This document shows positions 46,095 through 55,012 of a DNA stretch of 64,000 bases, one piece after another. Position numbers and translations under genes: made by a program. The first letter of the stretch is position 1, and each line of letters starts with the position of its first letter. The notes under the pieces were generated by a model. The model was not told the DNA's origin, did not search any database, and saw only the letters and a list, made by a program, of their open reading frames with translations. Origin of the DNA: Variovorax paradoxus (GTDB taxonomy: Bacteria; Pseudomonadota; Gammaproteobacteria; Burkholderiales; Burkholderiaceae_C); assembly GCF_030815975.1 (NCBI RefSeq), contig NZ_JAUSXL010000001.1, forward strand, positions 496,001-560,000. The letters are read 5' to 3'.

Positions 46095-46261
46095 TGAAGT
46101 CCCTGACTGGCGATAGTTGAAACGATGTTGAAGAAGTACTTGTACTCGGGATGTATAAGATCTAAATAGATTTGGCGATTACAAATAGCTTGATTTCATA
46201 TTCCAATTCTTGCACTTCAAAAATAGCATCCGGATGCATCTTGAAGATGGTCAAATTTTTT

Positions 46262-46477
46262 TCATATTATTTCGAGAGAAATATCTATTGGAAAGAGTAG
46301 TGTGGGTTTTGATTCGAACGCACGATTTTCTTTTGTTTTTGTCGTATGCCACGATAGATCATAGTTGCTGGATTTGACCAAGGCTCCGGCTTCTAATCCT
46401 TCAAGCTTCTGCAGTAATTCATTGCCTCGGCGTTGAGTAATTTGCTCTCTAATTTTGTCCACACCCATAGTCGACAT
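46262..46477 (-). CDS. Hypothetical small protein, 71 aa
   Basis: ATG 46477 to TAA at 46262. Charged N-terminal helix (MGVDKIREQITQRRGNELLQ) then a strand-like C-terminus ending PIDISLEII. The DNA is AT-rich compared with the rest of the window, like the neighbouring toxin and immunity genes. Could be a remnant of an old Rhs toxin or its immunity partner. Family not recognised. Confidence 0.45.
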   Translation of the reverse strand: MSTMGVDKIREQITQRRGNELLQKLEGLEAGALVKSSNYDLSWHTTKTKENRAFESKPTLLFPIDISLEII

Positions 46478-46568
46478 GCTAGTCTCCAGCGCGTGCTCTC
46501 GAGCGTATCAACATGCTTTAAAATTGTTTCAGTGGAATGCTTGTATGCAAATTTGTGAATTCTCGGAA

Positions 46569-46967
46569 TTATTTTTTGTTTTTTAAATTGTAGCGCGCTG
46601 CTTGCGCTACGTCCTCTATAGAATCTTTTGAAAGATTCTCTAGTATGTGGATGGGAGTTTTTGCATTAATTGCAATTCTTTCCCGAACAAGATAATTTTC
46701 ATCTTTAGACAATATATCAAACAACTCTGGAGACAGCTTCCTTTTATCGGCCACAAATAAATTTGCTTCAGGATGGTTTTCGACTAGATATTTGAGTATC
46801 GCAAGAGGAACAGTTTTGTTATGTGCAACCCATTGCCTGAGTTCTGGATAATTTTCTATTACATCAATCCAAACCTCAACTGATGCCTCTTCGTGAGCGG
46901 CACGGTCATATTCTTCTTTTATGGAGCTTAATCTAAGTCTTGAGAATTCTTCTGCGGATTCAATCAT
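46569..46967 (-). CDS. Probable Rhs immunity protein (LRV/HEAT-like repeats)
   Basis: 132 residues from ATG 46967, overlapping the Rhs stop by the four-base ATGA junction, which implies translational coupling. The sequence is made of repeated short helices of the leucine-rich-variant or HEAT kind (VPLAILKYLVENHPEANLFV, LSPELFDILSKDENYLVRER, TPIHILENLSKDSIEDVAQA). The gene is AT-rich like the toxin tail upstream. Position and coupling directly after an Rhs C-terminus make it the cognate immunity candidate. An in-frame ATG at 46982 would lengthen it by five residues. Confidence 0.75.
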   Translation of the reverse strand: MIESAEEFSRLRLSSIKEEYDRAAHEEASVEVWIDVIENYPELRQWVAHNKTVPLAILKYLVENHPEANLFVADKRKLSPELFDILSKDENYLVRERIAINAKTPIHILENLSKDSIEDVAQAARYNLKNKK

Positions 46968-49900
46968 TGAACATCCTTGCATTTCATATTTTTGAGATCA
47001 ACGTTCTTTCCGGTTTCACTCTTATGTTTGCTCATAAAGTCGCCATACCGGTCCGCATCGGCTCTCCAAGAACCATCGCTGTTGTAAACTTTCCAGGCAC
47101 TTCCGCCATGCCCTGTTTGATCCGGTGACCACCACTGCCGGGTTTTGGGATCGTAGAAATATTTCACTCTGCCAACGCCGGGGACATGACCGTCGCAAAG
47201 TCTATCGTAGCGATTTACTTCCCACGGTTTTCTGCATTCGGAGCATTTGGGGTTTTGATTGGGCTTTGATGACTCCGGTTTTCGACCTGCGCCGCTTGTG
47301 CGATTTAATCCAAGTGGATCAATCCATTCAGTGGGATTTGGAGCGTATCGCTGAAGGTGGATCCCGCCAAGCAATCCAATCGGATCATTGGATATAAATC
47401 GCCCACTCACCGGGTCGTAGTAGCGATAGCGGTTGTAGTGCAGCCCCGTCTCGTCGTCAAAGTACTGCCCCTGGAACCGAATCGGATTCCTGAACCCGGC
47501 CTTGCGCCCCGCCTCGCTGATCGCCTGCTTCGCTTTCCCCCAGGCCTTGTAGCTGGCCGACCAGGCGATGCGTCCTTCATGGTCCGTCAGCTCCTGCGGC
47601 GTGCCCAGGTGGTCGCACTGGTAGAACGCGATCTCTTCCTTTGCGAAGGGAGTTGGCGTCTTGAGCTGCTCCCCGTTCCACAGCGGATCCTGCTCGATGT
47701 CGTAGCGCCCGCCATTGGCCGCGATCAGCGCCTTCACATCCGTGGTCTGGCTCAATGCCACGGCCTGCGCCTGGCGGATCTGCACCAGCGGCACGAAGGA
47801 GCCGGGCTCGTGGATGTAGTGCACGCTGTCGCCGCGCCAAGTCTGCTTCTCCTGCTGGCCCTCGGAGCTCTGCGTGCTCTCGAAGGCCAGCGTGTCGCCG
47901 TTCCAGCCGAACAAGGTCGTCGCGCGTGAGCTTCGCTTGGCGATGCGCCGGCCCAGCGCGTCGTAGCTGAAGCTTGTGGTCTCACCGAAGGTCTCGGCGC
48001 TGCGCATGCGGTTGAAGCCGTCCCAGGTGAAGGTGGTCTTTTCTCCGTTGCGGCTGCGCTCGATCAGGTTGCCCCGCGCGTCCCATGTGTAGTGGGTCCC
48101 CGCATAGTCCTTGAGCAGGTTGTCCATCAGCCGGCCGGCCATGCTGCGGCCATCGCCGCCCAGGCGCGCCGCGACGCGGGTGGTGACGCGGCCGGCGGCC
48201 TGCGCGTTCGCATCGGTGTCGTCTGACGGGTTGCCGATGTTGCCCGCCGGATCGAAGGCGAAGGTTTCGCGGCCCAGTCGGCTGTGCGCTTCCAGCAGGC
48301 GCCCCACGGGGTCGTAGCGGTAGCTCAGATTGCCGCGGCGGCTGTCGCCGATGGCCACCAGCTGGCCGGCCTTGTCGTAGGCATAGCTGCGGCGGATGCC
48401 GACAGCCTCGATAGCGCCAGGTTGGGTCTGGGAGATCTGCTGCTCCAGCAGCCGGCCGGCCGGGTCGTAGCGCGAGCCCTGGTGCAGGCCGTTGCCCTGG
48501 TCGCGGCCGATCTCGCGGTGCAGGTCGTCGCGCTCGAAGCCCAGGATGTCCTGGCCGTCGACGAGCAGGCCGTGCACGTGGCCGGAACCGTAGGTGAGCC
48601 ATTGGGTGATGTGGCCGTCGGGGCGGACGCTGGCGATGCGCTGGTTGAGCTCGTCGTAGCCATGCTGCCAGACCGCCGTGTGGCCATGGTCCAGGTAGTG
48701 CTGGTGCTCGCGCACGAGGTTGCCGGCGCGGTCGTAGAACCACTGGAGCCGGGCCTCGGCATTGGTGGCCTCGACCAGGCGGCCGTTGCGGTCGTAGGCG
48801 AAGCGCTCGGCCTGGTCGCCGGCCTGGCGCTCGCTCAGGCGGCCCAGGAGGTCGAACGCGAGTTCGGTGCTGTGGCCGGCTTCGATGACCTCGGCCAGCA
48901 CGCCGCTGGCTTCGTCGTAGCGGTACTGGGTGGTCTTGCGGTCGAAGCCGGTTTCCTCGAGCAGCTTGCCGACCGGGTCGTAGCGGAAGTCGTAGCGGCT
49001 GCCGTTCTCGTTGTGCAGTTCGCGCAGGCGGCCCAGCAGGTCCCAGTGGTACTTGAGCGTGCGGCCGGCCGCGTCGGTGCGCTGGGCCACGAGGCCGGCG
49101 CGGGTGTAGCCGTAGCTGGTGCGGCGGCCCAGCGCGTCGGTGTGCGCGAGCAGGCGGCCTTCGGCGTCGTGCACGAAATACTCGCTGGTGTTGTCGGGGT
49201 GGACGATCTCCTCGAGTTGGCCCGGGTGGTTGGCTTGGCCGGGCATCGCGGCCAGCGCGGATTCGCCGGCTTCGGTGTAGCGGTACCGGGTGGCCTGGCC
49301 CAGCGCATCGGTGGCCTTGGCCAGGCGGCCTCGATCGTCGTAGGCCCACTGGGTGGTCTTGCCCGAGCAGTCGGTGTGGCTGGCCAGCTGGCCGTCGGGG
49401 GTGTAGGTGAGGGTCTTGATGCCGCCCTTGGCGTCGGTGATGCGCACGGGGCGCCCGGCGCTGTCGTAGGCGTATTCGGTCTTGTGGCCGAGTGGGTCGA
49501 TCTCTTCGGTGAGGTTGCCGCTCGCGTCGTAGTCGCGCTTCCAGGCGCCGCCTTCGGCATTGAGGATGCCGATGATGCGGTGGCGCGCGTCGTAGGCGTA
49601 GTGCACGCTGCTGCCGTCGGCGCGGGTGTGGGTCTTGAGGTTGCCGTTGGCGTCGTAGACGTAGTCGTCGGTGGTGCCGTCGGTGTGGATGTGGCGCGTG
49701 ATGTTCTTGGCGCTGTCGCGGAAGAACCATTCCTCCAACTGGTCGGGATGGATGATCCGGTAGGTGTAGCCCAGGATGTCGTAGTAGTACCAGGTCTCGT
49801 GGCCGAGGGCGTCGGTGACGTAGGTCAGGCGGATGTTCTTGTCCCACTCCAGCTTGAGCGCGAAGCTGCCATCGTCGCTCCACTCGCGCACGGCCTTGGC

Positions 49901-51799
49901 GTCTGCGCTGGTGCCGTCGTATTCGAGGTTCATGCCGCGCCCGGTGCGGTCGGTGTAGCGGGTCAGGAGGTGGTGGCTGTAGCCGTAGCTCCAACGCGCG
50001 CCGTTCTCGTCCTGTGCCGAGACAAGGTCGCCTTCGGCGTCGTGAACGTAGGTGGCGAGCTGGCGCACGGGCTGGCCGTCCTTGATTTCCCACAGGCTTT
50101 CGATGAGCCCGCTGTGGGCATGGGGGCGGATACCGACATGGGCGAGCGTGGCGTCGCCCTGCTTGCTGATGATGTCGCTGAGCACCTGCTCGCCGGTGGC
50201 GGCAATCACGTGGTCGTAGCGCAGGCCGATGGCAAAGCCGTTGCTGGTGTGCTGCGCCACCAGGCGGAAGTGCTGCTTGCCTTGGGTGCGGACCTTGGCG
50301 GCGGCGGTGTCGACGAGCTCGTAGGTCTCGCGCCAATCGCTGGACGCTCCGGCGGGCATCGGTTTGCCGAAGTCCAGCGTCAGCAGGCTCGGGCTCAGGC
50401 GGGTGAGGGTGACTTCCTCGATGGGATCGCGGTGGCGCTGTCCCGCGGCGAGCAGGGGGTAGGCGTGGCTGCGGCCATCGACGCCGTGGTAGACAAGGCT
50501 CGGCTGGCCCTGCCGAGGGCCCTGGGCGGGGGTGGCGATGTCCACGCGGGTGCTGTAGGGCGCGAGCCAGCGTGCGCCGAGGCTGCCTTGGTCGAAGGCG
50601 TCCAGGTTGCTGCGGTAGGTGCGCGCCCATGTGATGGGCAGGGGCGCGGCCAGCACGAAATCGGTGTGCGTGAAGCTTTCGCAGCCCATGGCCAGGCTGA
50701 TCGCGCCGCCCGCGCTCGAACGGGCGGGGCAGTTCTTGCAGCCGGGATCGCCGCCGGGACCGGCTTGTGCGGTGGCCAAGCCGACTTCGCCGCCCGGCTT
50801 CTTGCTGTCCACCCGCGCGCCCTCGGAGGCGTTCACGATGCCGTTTCGGCGGTTCTTGCGCTTGAGCAAGGCGGTCTTCAGCATCTTGAGGAGCGACTTG
50901 ATGCTGTTGCGCTCGGCTTCGCTGGCCATTGCCTGCAGCTTGCCGCGTGCGACTTGCTTGATGTCGAGCAGGGCGCCCATGGTCTCCTTGACCTTGGCCA
51001 TTGCCCACGCCGGAATGAGGCCGGAGGCCGCCTTGCTGACGCGATTGATTCCGCTCTTGGCGGTATTGCTGGCCGAGGTGCCTAAGGAACTCAGCGTGCT
51101 CAGCAGGCTGCCCATGGTGGTCTGGGTATGGGGGTCGTAGGTCTTCCTCTCCATCGGCGGCGTGACCGTGAGCAGGGGCTTTTCTCCGAGCCCACGCTGC
51201 ATGATGTCGAGCAAGGCGTCCACGACCGCGTCGATCATGTTGGCGCAGTCCTTCAGCATGCTGTCGAGGAGCGCCATGGCCTCGTCGACGAACTTGTCGA
51301 TCTCTCCGGCAATGGTGTCGTTCAGGTGGCCGACGGCGACGGTGACCATGGCCTCGCCGGCATTGGCGAAGGCGCGGCCGGCCTGGTCCTTGACCACGCG
51401 GCCGGCGTTCTGCCTGATGAGGGCCAGCATGGGCCGCAGGCTCATGCGCGCTGCCGCCATGGTCGGCGGAAAGGGGATGACGCCGATCACGTTGATGACC
51501 AGCGACACCCACTCCAGGAACTGGTTCCAGGAATTCTTCTGGATCATGCGCACTACGTCCATGATCGCGTCGGCAAGCGCCATGATGTTGCCGACCACCG
51601 GGATGCTGCCAGCCACGGTTGACAGGCGCTCCAGTGTGATCCAGCCGTCGCTGATGCTTTGCAGCCAAGCGTCCAGCTTGGCCGCGCCCGTGCCGATGTC
51701 TTCCTGCGCGATGGCGTTCAGCGGAGCCACCGCCACCTGGGGCTCGCGTTCCTGTTCCTCTTGCGCCGGTCGATTCTGTTGCGGCGTGTCGCCTGCCAT
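46964..51799 (-). CDS. Rhs polymorphic toxin (T6SS effector)
   Basis: 1611 residues from ATG 51799 (MAGDTPQQNRPAQEEQERE). Residues 1-370 are an N-terminal helical region with a hydrophobic pair (LVINVIGVIPFPPTMAAARM); no PAAR motif is seen. GCKNCPARSSAGGAISLAMG starts the DUF6531/Rhs shell, built of dozens of YD repeats (YDANGNL, YDSAGRP, YDDRGRL). The core ends at FISNDPIGLLGG and DPLGLN. The last 112 residues are the toxin, with CSEC/LCDGH cysteines and WWSPDQTGHGGSAWKVY plus KHKSETG, probably a nuclease. Downstream is the overlapping immunity gene; upstream is vgrG. Confidence 0.92.
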   Translation of the reverse strand: MAGDTPQQNRPAQEEQEREPQVAVAPLNAIAQEDIGTGAAKLDAWLQSISDGWITLERLSTVAGSIPVVGNIMALADAIMDVVRMIQKNSWNQFLEWVSLVINVIGVIPFPPTMAAARMSLRPMLALIRQNAGRVVKDQAGRAFANAGEAMVTVAVGHLNDTIAGEIDKFVDEAMALLDSMLKDCANMIDAVVDALLDIMQRGLGEKPLLTVTPPMERKTYDPHTQTTMGSLLSTLSSLGTSASNTAKSGINRVSKAASGLIPAWAMAKVKETMGALLDIKQVARGKLQAMASEAERNSIKSLLKMLKTALLKRKNRRNGIVNASEGARVDSKKPGGEVGLATAQAGPGGDPGCKNCPARSSAGGAISLAMGCESFTHTDFVLAAPLPITWARTYRSNLDAFDQGSLGARWLAPYSTRVDIATPAQGPRQGQPSLVYHGVDGRSHAYPLLAAGQRHRDPIEEVTLTRLSPSLLTLDFGKPMPAGASSDWRETYELVDTAAAKVRTQGKQHFRLVAQHTSNGFAIGLRYDHVIAATGEQVLSDIISKQGDATLAHVGIRPHAHSGLIESLWEIKDGQPVRQLATYVHDAEGDLVSAQDENGARWSYGYSHHLLTRYTDRTGRGMNLEYDGTSADAKAVREWSDDGSFALKLEWDKNIRLTYVTDALGHETWYYYDILGYTYRIIHPDQLEEWFFRDSAKNITRHIHTDGTTDDYVYDANGNLKTHTRADGSSVHYAYDARHRIIGILNAEGGAWKRDYDASGNLTEEIDPLGHKTEYAYDSAGRPVRITDAKGGIKTLTYTPDGQLASHTDCSGKTTQWAYDDRGRLAKATDALGQATRYRYTEAGESALAAMPGQANHPGQLEEIVHPDNTSEYFVHDAEGRLLAHTDALGRRTSYGYTRAGLVAQRTDAAGRTLKYHWDLLGRLRELHNENGSRYDFRYDPVGKLLEETGFDRKTTQYRYDEASGVLAEVIEAGHSTELAFDLLGRLSERQAGDQAERFAYDRNGRLVEATNAEARLQWFYDRAGNLVREHQHYLDHGHTAVWQHGYDELNQRIASVRPDGHITQWLTYGSGHVHGLLVDGQDILGFERDDLHREIGRDQGNGLHQGSRYDPAGRLLEQQISQTQPGAIEAVGIRRSYAYDKAGQLVAIGDSRRGNLSYRYDPVGRLLEAHSRLGRETFAFDPAGNIGNPSDDTDANAQAAGRVTTRVAARLGGDGRSMAGRLMDNLLKDYAGTHYTWDARGNLIERSRNGEKTTFTWDGFNRMRSAETFGETTSFSYDALGRRIAKRSSRATTLFGWNGDTLAFESTQSSEGQQEKQTWRGDSVHYIHEPGSFVPLVQIRQAQAVALSQTTDVKALIAANGGRYDIEQDPLWNGEQLKTPTPFAKEEIAFYQCDHLGTPQELTDHEGRIAWSASYKAWGKAKQAISEAGRKAGFRNPIRFQGQYFDDETGLHYNRYRYYDPVSGRFISNDPIGLLGGIHLQRYAPNPTEWIDPLGLNRTSGAGRKPESSKPNQNPKCSECRKPWEVNRYDRLCDGHVPGVGRVKYFYDPKTRQWWSPDQTGHGGSAWKVYNSDGSWRADADRYGDFMSKHKSETGKNVDLKNMKCKDVQ

Positions 51800-51861
51800 T
51801 GTTGTTACCCCTGGACTGGATGCTTGCTTGTTGTTGATGGATGCGGCGTCGGCTGCGGCCG

Positions 51862-54750
51862 TCAGCCCGCGAAGCCCGGTGTCTGGCCCGGCATTCGGGC
51901 CGACGCGCCAGGCAGCAGCCGGGGCACCATGCCGGCGGCGGTCTGAGTGGCCTGTCCGAGCAGCGCCTTGGCACCACCTTGCTCGATGGCCTGTGCTGTG
52001 CCGACGGCCTGCTGGACGAGGCCTGCCGCCTGGCCGAGCTGTCCCGCGAGGCCGCTGGCCAGCCCCAGGGCGCCGCCGGCAATGCCGGCAACACCACCAC
52101 CCGCACCGCCAAGCAAGCCGGCTGCACCACTGCTGCCTGCCGCGTCGACGCCCGCAGTGGTCGCGGGCTTGTCGGGCCAGCGATCGGGCTGGCCGAAATA
52201 GCTGCCCTTGTCCCACGGATCGCTCGGGTCCTGGCCGAAGGTCACTTTCGCCTGCCCGATGGGAAGTCCCGACACCGATGCAAACCCATTGCTGTCGAGC
52301 TTGCCGGTGTGCGTGCCGCCGTCGGAGTCCACCACCGTGTAGTCGCCTTGCCGCACGCCTTGCCGCGTGGCGCCGTCTGCCTTGACGTACTGGTGGTAGA
52401 GGTCGAGCTGGCCCCTGGGTAGCTGGGGCGGCTGCGGCAGCCGCGGCTGCCCGTCGCTCCTGGGCCCCACCATCGAATGCGAAGCCGCATGCGCGCGCCA
52501 CAGGCCGTTGGTGCCGCTCTCGATGCCGCCCGCCGTCCAGCGCGTGTAGCTGGAGCCGCCGTTGATGAGCACCTCTTCCTTGGCCGTGATCGTGATCCGG
52601 TTGGCCTCCAACTTGATGTCCAGCTTGGCCAGCACATTGATGCTGTCCCTGAGCGCCGTGATGTCGATGTCGGCCGCCGCCGCCGCCATGCGGATGCCGT
52701 TGTTGAAGGCCACCATGCGCACCGCATCCTTGGCGCTCACCAGGAAGCTGTTGCCGGTGGCCACGCTGGTGTGCGCGCCGCTGCTGATGGCCGTGTGCGC
52801 CACGCTCACGAGGTGGGTGCTTGCGGCCGTGGTGGCCTGGATGCCCGCGGGGCTTGCCAGCGTCAGGTGCGGCTCCTGGAACTCCGGGAACCCGCCCTGG
52901 CCCGCGGGGCCGCCTTGCCCCCTGATCGCGTCGTTCTGCGCCTTCAGCGCCCGGGCCACCTCGTCCTGGTCGCCCGCCTCGTGCGCCCTGGCCTGCTGCG
53001 CCACCTGCGCCAGGCTCTCGTGCAGGTCGCGCCCCTGCGTGAGCCGCGCGAGCGTCTCGCGCATGTCAGTGATGTGGCCTTGCGCATTGGGGCGCGCCTC
53101 GGTGCTCAGCAGCAGGCCGCGGGCGGCGCGCACCGCGCCGTGCCCGTCGGTGCGCAGCTCGAAGCCCTGGCCGCGGTCGTCCTTGCGCCCGGCCGTGTCC
53201 TCGATGCGCCCGATGTGCCCCAGGCTCAGGCTGGTGCTCTGGTGGTCGCTCTTGAGCTGGGCCTGCACCTTGCCCGCGGAGTCGTCCAACGCCAGGTGGT
53301 TGCTGCGCCCGCCGCCCAGTTCGCGGCTGCGCAGGCCCGTGAGCTGCTTCTGGCTGGGCAGGGCCCAGGCGGGCATCTCGTCGGCGTTATGGACCCGGCC
53401 GGTGACGATCGGGTGGTCCGGATCCCCATTGAGGAAATCGACGATCACCTCCTGCCCGATGCGCGGCAAGGCGGCTGCGCCGAAGGTGGCGCCGGCCCAG
53501 GCCGTGGACACGCGCAGCCAGCAGCTGGCGTTCTCGTTGCGCTGTCCCAAGCGGTCCCAGTGGAACTGGACCTTGATGCGGCCGTAGCGGTCGGTCCAGA
53601 TCTCCTCGCCGGCCGGGCCGACCACCACGGCGGTCTGCGGGCCGCGGGTGCGCGGCCTGGACGTGCTGCGCCGCGGGCGCCAGGCGTAGCTCGTGGGCTG
53701 CGCCTCGAAGGCGAAGCGCTGCACCGAGCCTTCGGAGGCATTCACACCTTCGCTGGCCTGCAGGTTCTCCTGCAGTTCGTAGTCGACCGCCAGCAGCAGG
53801 TGCTGGCGGTTCTGGTCCTCGCGCGGGTGGTCCCGCAGGCGGAAAGTGTGGCCCGGCGCCAATGCGCGCAAGTTGGAACGGCCGCTGACCCGGTTGCGCT
53901 GGCTCAGCTGTTCCTCGGTGCGGATGCGCGCATAGGTTTCGCCGTCGTCGTGCTGCAGGTAGTCGCCCGGCCATTCGTACTGCTCGAAGGCGTCGTGCGC
54001 GTGGCCCGGCGGCATCTGGCGCCGGCTGGCCAGGTCGGCCTGGGGCTTCTCGAAGTCGTAGTGGTTGCGAAAGTGGTGGCCGGGGCGGATCTCCTCGGCC
54101 TGTGCCCATTCGTAGATGCGCTCGCTGGCCTCCAGCCCGCCGGTCATGCCGGCCTTCTCGTGCGGGTGGTAGCGCACGGTCTCGCCGCCGGGCAGCGGGG
54201 CGTGCGAGCTCGCGATGTCGTCCGCGAAGACCAGCACGTGCTGCTCGGCTTCGTGGCGGAAGTGGAAGTAGATGCCTTCGTGTTCGCACAGGCGCGAGAT
54301 GAAGTCGAAATCGCTCTCGTGGTACTGCACGCAGTAGGTCCAGGGGCGGTAGCTGCGGCTGAGCTTCTGCTCCATCGGGTGGCCGTAGCGGCCCAGCACG
54401 GCCGAAACGATCTCGGGCACGGTCTGGTCCTGGAAGATGCGGAAGTCGCTGCGGCGGGTGGCCAGCCAGAGCCAGGGACGCAGCCGCATCTTGTAGAAGG
54501 CCTGGCGGTCGTCTTCCTGCGCAAGGCCGAAGCGGGTGACGAGGCCGGCCAGGTAGCGCGGGGCGCCGCTCTCGGTCTCCATCACGACGGTGGCCGGCTT
54601 GCCGAGCAGGGCCTTCGCGTCGATGGCATTGCTGCTGCCCAGCAGGTCCAGGTCGAAGGCATAGGCCTGGCTGAGCGCCTCGCGCCCGACCAGCCGGTGG
54701 AATTGCAGTGCCTCGCCCAGCGGCGTCTGGATGGTGACGCGGCGCTTCAC
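51862..54750 (-). CDS. vgrG: Type VI secretion VgrG spike with DUF2345 and C-terminal extension
   Basis: 962 residues from GTG 54750. The gp27-like part begins VTIQTPLGEALQFHRLVGRE; the gp5 OB-fold is marked by WTDRYGRIKVQFHWDRLG and the spike helix by LPRIGQEVIVDFLNGDPDHP. DUF2345 follows (LTLASPAGIQATTAASTHLV, TITAKEEVLINGGSSYTRW). After it comes a carrier-like beta domain (QLDLYHQYVKADGATRQGVR, GLPIGQAKVTFGQDPSDPWD) and a Gly/Ala-rich tail, likely the docking site for the Rhs effector encoded 62 bp downstream. The start codon overlaps the stop of an 11-codon upstream frame. Confidence 0.93.
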   Translation of the reverse strand: MKRRVTIQTPLGEALQFHRLVGREALSQAYAFDLDLLGSSNAIDAKALLGKPATVVMETESGAPRYLAGLVTRFGLAQEDDRQAFYKMRLRPWLWLATRRSDFRIFQDQTVPEIVSAVLGRYGHPMEQKLSRSYRPWTYCVQYHESDFDFISRLCEHEGIYFHFRHEAEQHVLVFADDIASSHAPLPGGETVRYHPHEKAGMTGGLEASERIYEWAQAEEIRPGHHFRNHYDFEKPQADLASRRQMPPGHAHDAFEQYEWPGDYLQHDDGETYARIRTEEQLSQRNRVSGRSNLRALAPGHTFRLRDHPREDQNRQHLLLAVDYELQENLQASEGVNASEGSVQRFAFEAQPTSYAWRPRRSTSRPRTRGPQTAVVVGPAGEEIWTDRYGRIKVQFHWDRLGQRNENASCWLRVSTAWAGATFGAAALPRIGQEVIVDFLNGDPDHPIVTGRVHNADEMPAWALPSQKQLTGLRSRELGGGRSNHLALDDSAGKVQAQLKSDHQSTSLSLGHIGRIEDTAGRKDDRGQGFELRTDGHGAVRAARGLLLSTEARPNAQGHITDMRETLARLTQGRDLHESLAQVAQQARAHEAGDQDEVARALKAQNDAIRGQGGPAGQGGFPEFQEPHLTLASPAGIQATTAASTHLVSVAHTAISSGAHTSVATGNSFLVSAKDAVRMVAFNNGIRMAAAAADIDITALRDSINVLAKLDIKLEANRITITAKEEVLINGGSSYTRWTAGGIESGTNGLWRAHAASHSMVGPRSDGQPRLPQPPQLPRGQLDLYHQYVKADGATRQGVRQGDYTVVDSDGGTHTGKLDSNGFASVSGLPIGQAKVTFGQDPSDPWDKGSYFGQPDRWPDKPATTAGVDAAGSSGAAGLLGGAGGGVAGIAGGALGLASGLAGQLGQAAGLVQQAVGTAQAIEQGGAKALLGQATQTAAGMVPRLLPGASARMPGQTPGFAG

Positions 54751-54782
54751 GAGCCGCCACCTTGCAGGAACGTGGTGTCCAT
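54747..54782 (-). other. Short leader frame coupled to vgrG
   Basis: ATG 54782 has a near-perfect ribosome site (AGGGAGGT, complement 54786-54793) and reads MDTTFLQGGGS before TGA 54749-54747, which overlaps the vgrG GTG start as GTGA. Either it is a coupling leader peptide, or the two frames were one and a single base has been lost or gained near 54750, making these the true first residues of VgrG. Confidence 0.45.
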
Positions 54783-54800
54783 GTGACCTCCCTGATCTTT

Positions 54801-54821
54801 TTTCTTCTTCTGAAGAAGAAA
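54801..54821 (-). promoter_or_regulatory. Perfect hairpin upstream of vgrG
   Basis: TTTCTTCTTC (54801-54810) and GAAGAAGAAA (54812-54821) are perfect 10-base arms around one base, beside the strong ribosome site of the vgrG leader. In the transcript this could fold next to the ribosome site and modulate translation. It could also be an upstream terminator isolating the locus. The rest of 54783-55012 holds no gene that I can see. Confidence 0.35.
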
Positions 54822-55012
54822 CTAGCCAATCAACTGTCTGGATGCAATGTGTGTGACAGGACGCATCAAAACAGCTGGATTATGCAAGAGGCCCTATGTT
54901 CATTCCTTGGTAATTCGACACGGATCGGGGCTATTTGATTGCAGTTAACGAAAGATGTAATCCCTACGGCTACATCTCTCGCGCTGCATCGCGTGGAATG
55001 AAACCCTTCGGG

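Noticed and set aside
48284..51085. Very long open frame antisense to the Rhs gene
   Set aside because: It is a frame-shadow of the GC-rich, repeat-built Rhs gene; its translation is low-complexity Val/Ala/Gly and shows no domain.
52477..54786. Long open frame antisense to vgrG
   Set aside because: Shadow of vgrG codon bias; no recognisable domain or ribosome site, while vgrG itself is unambiguous.
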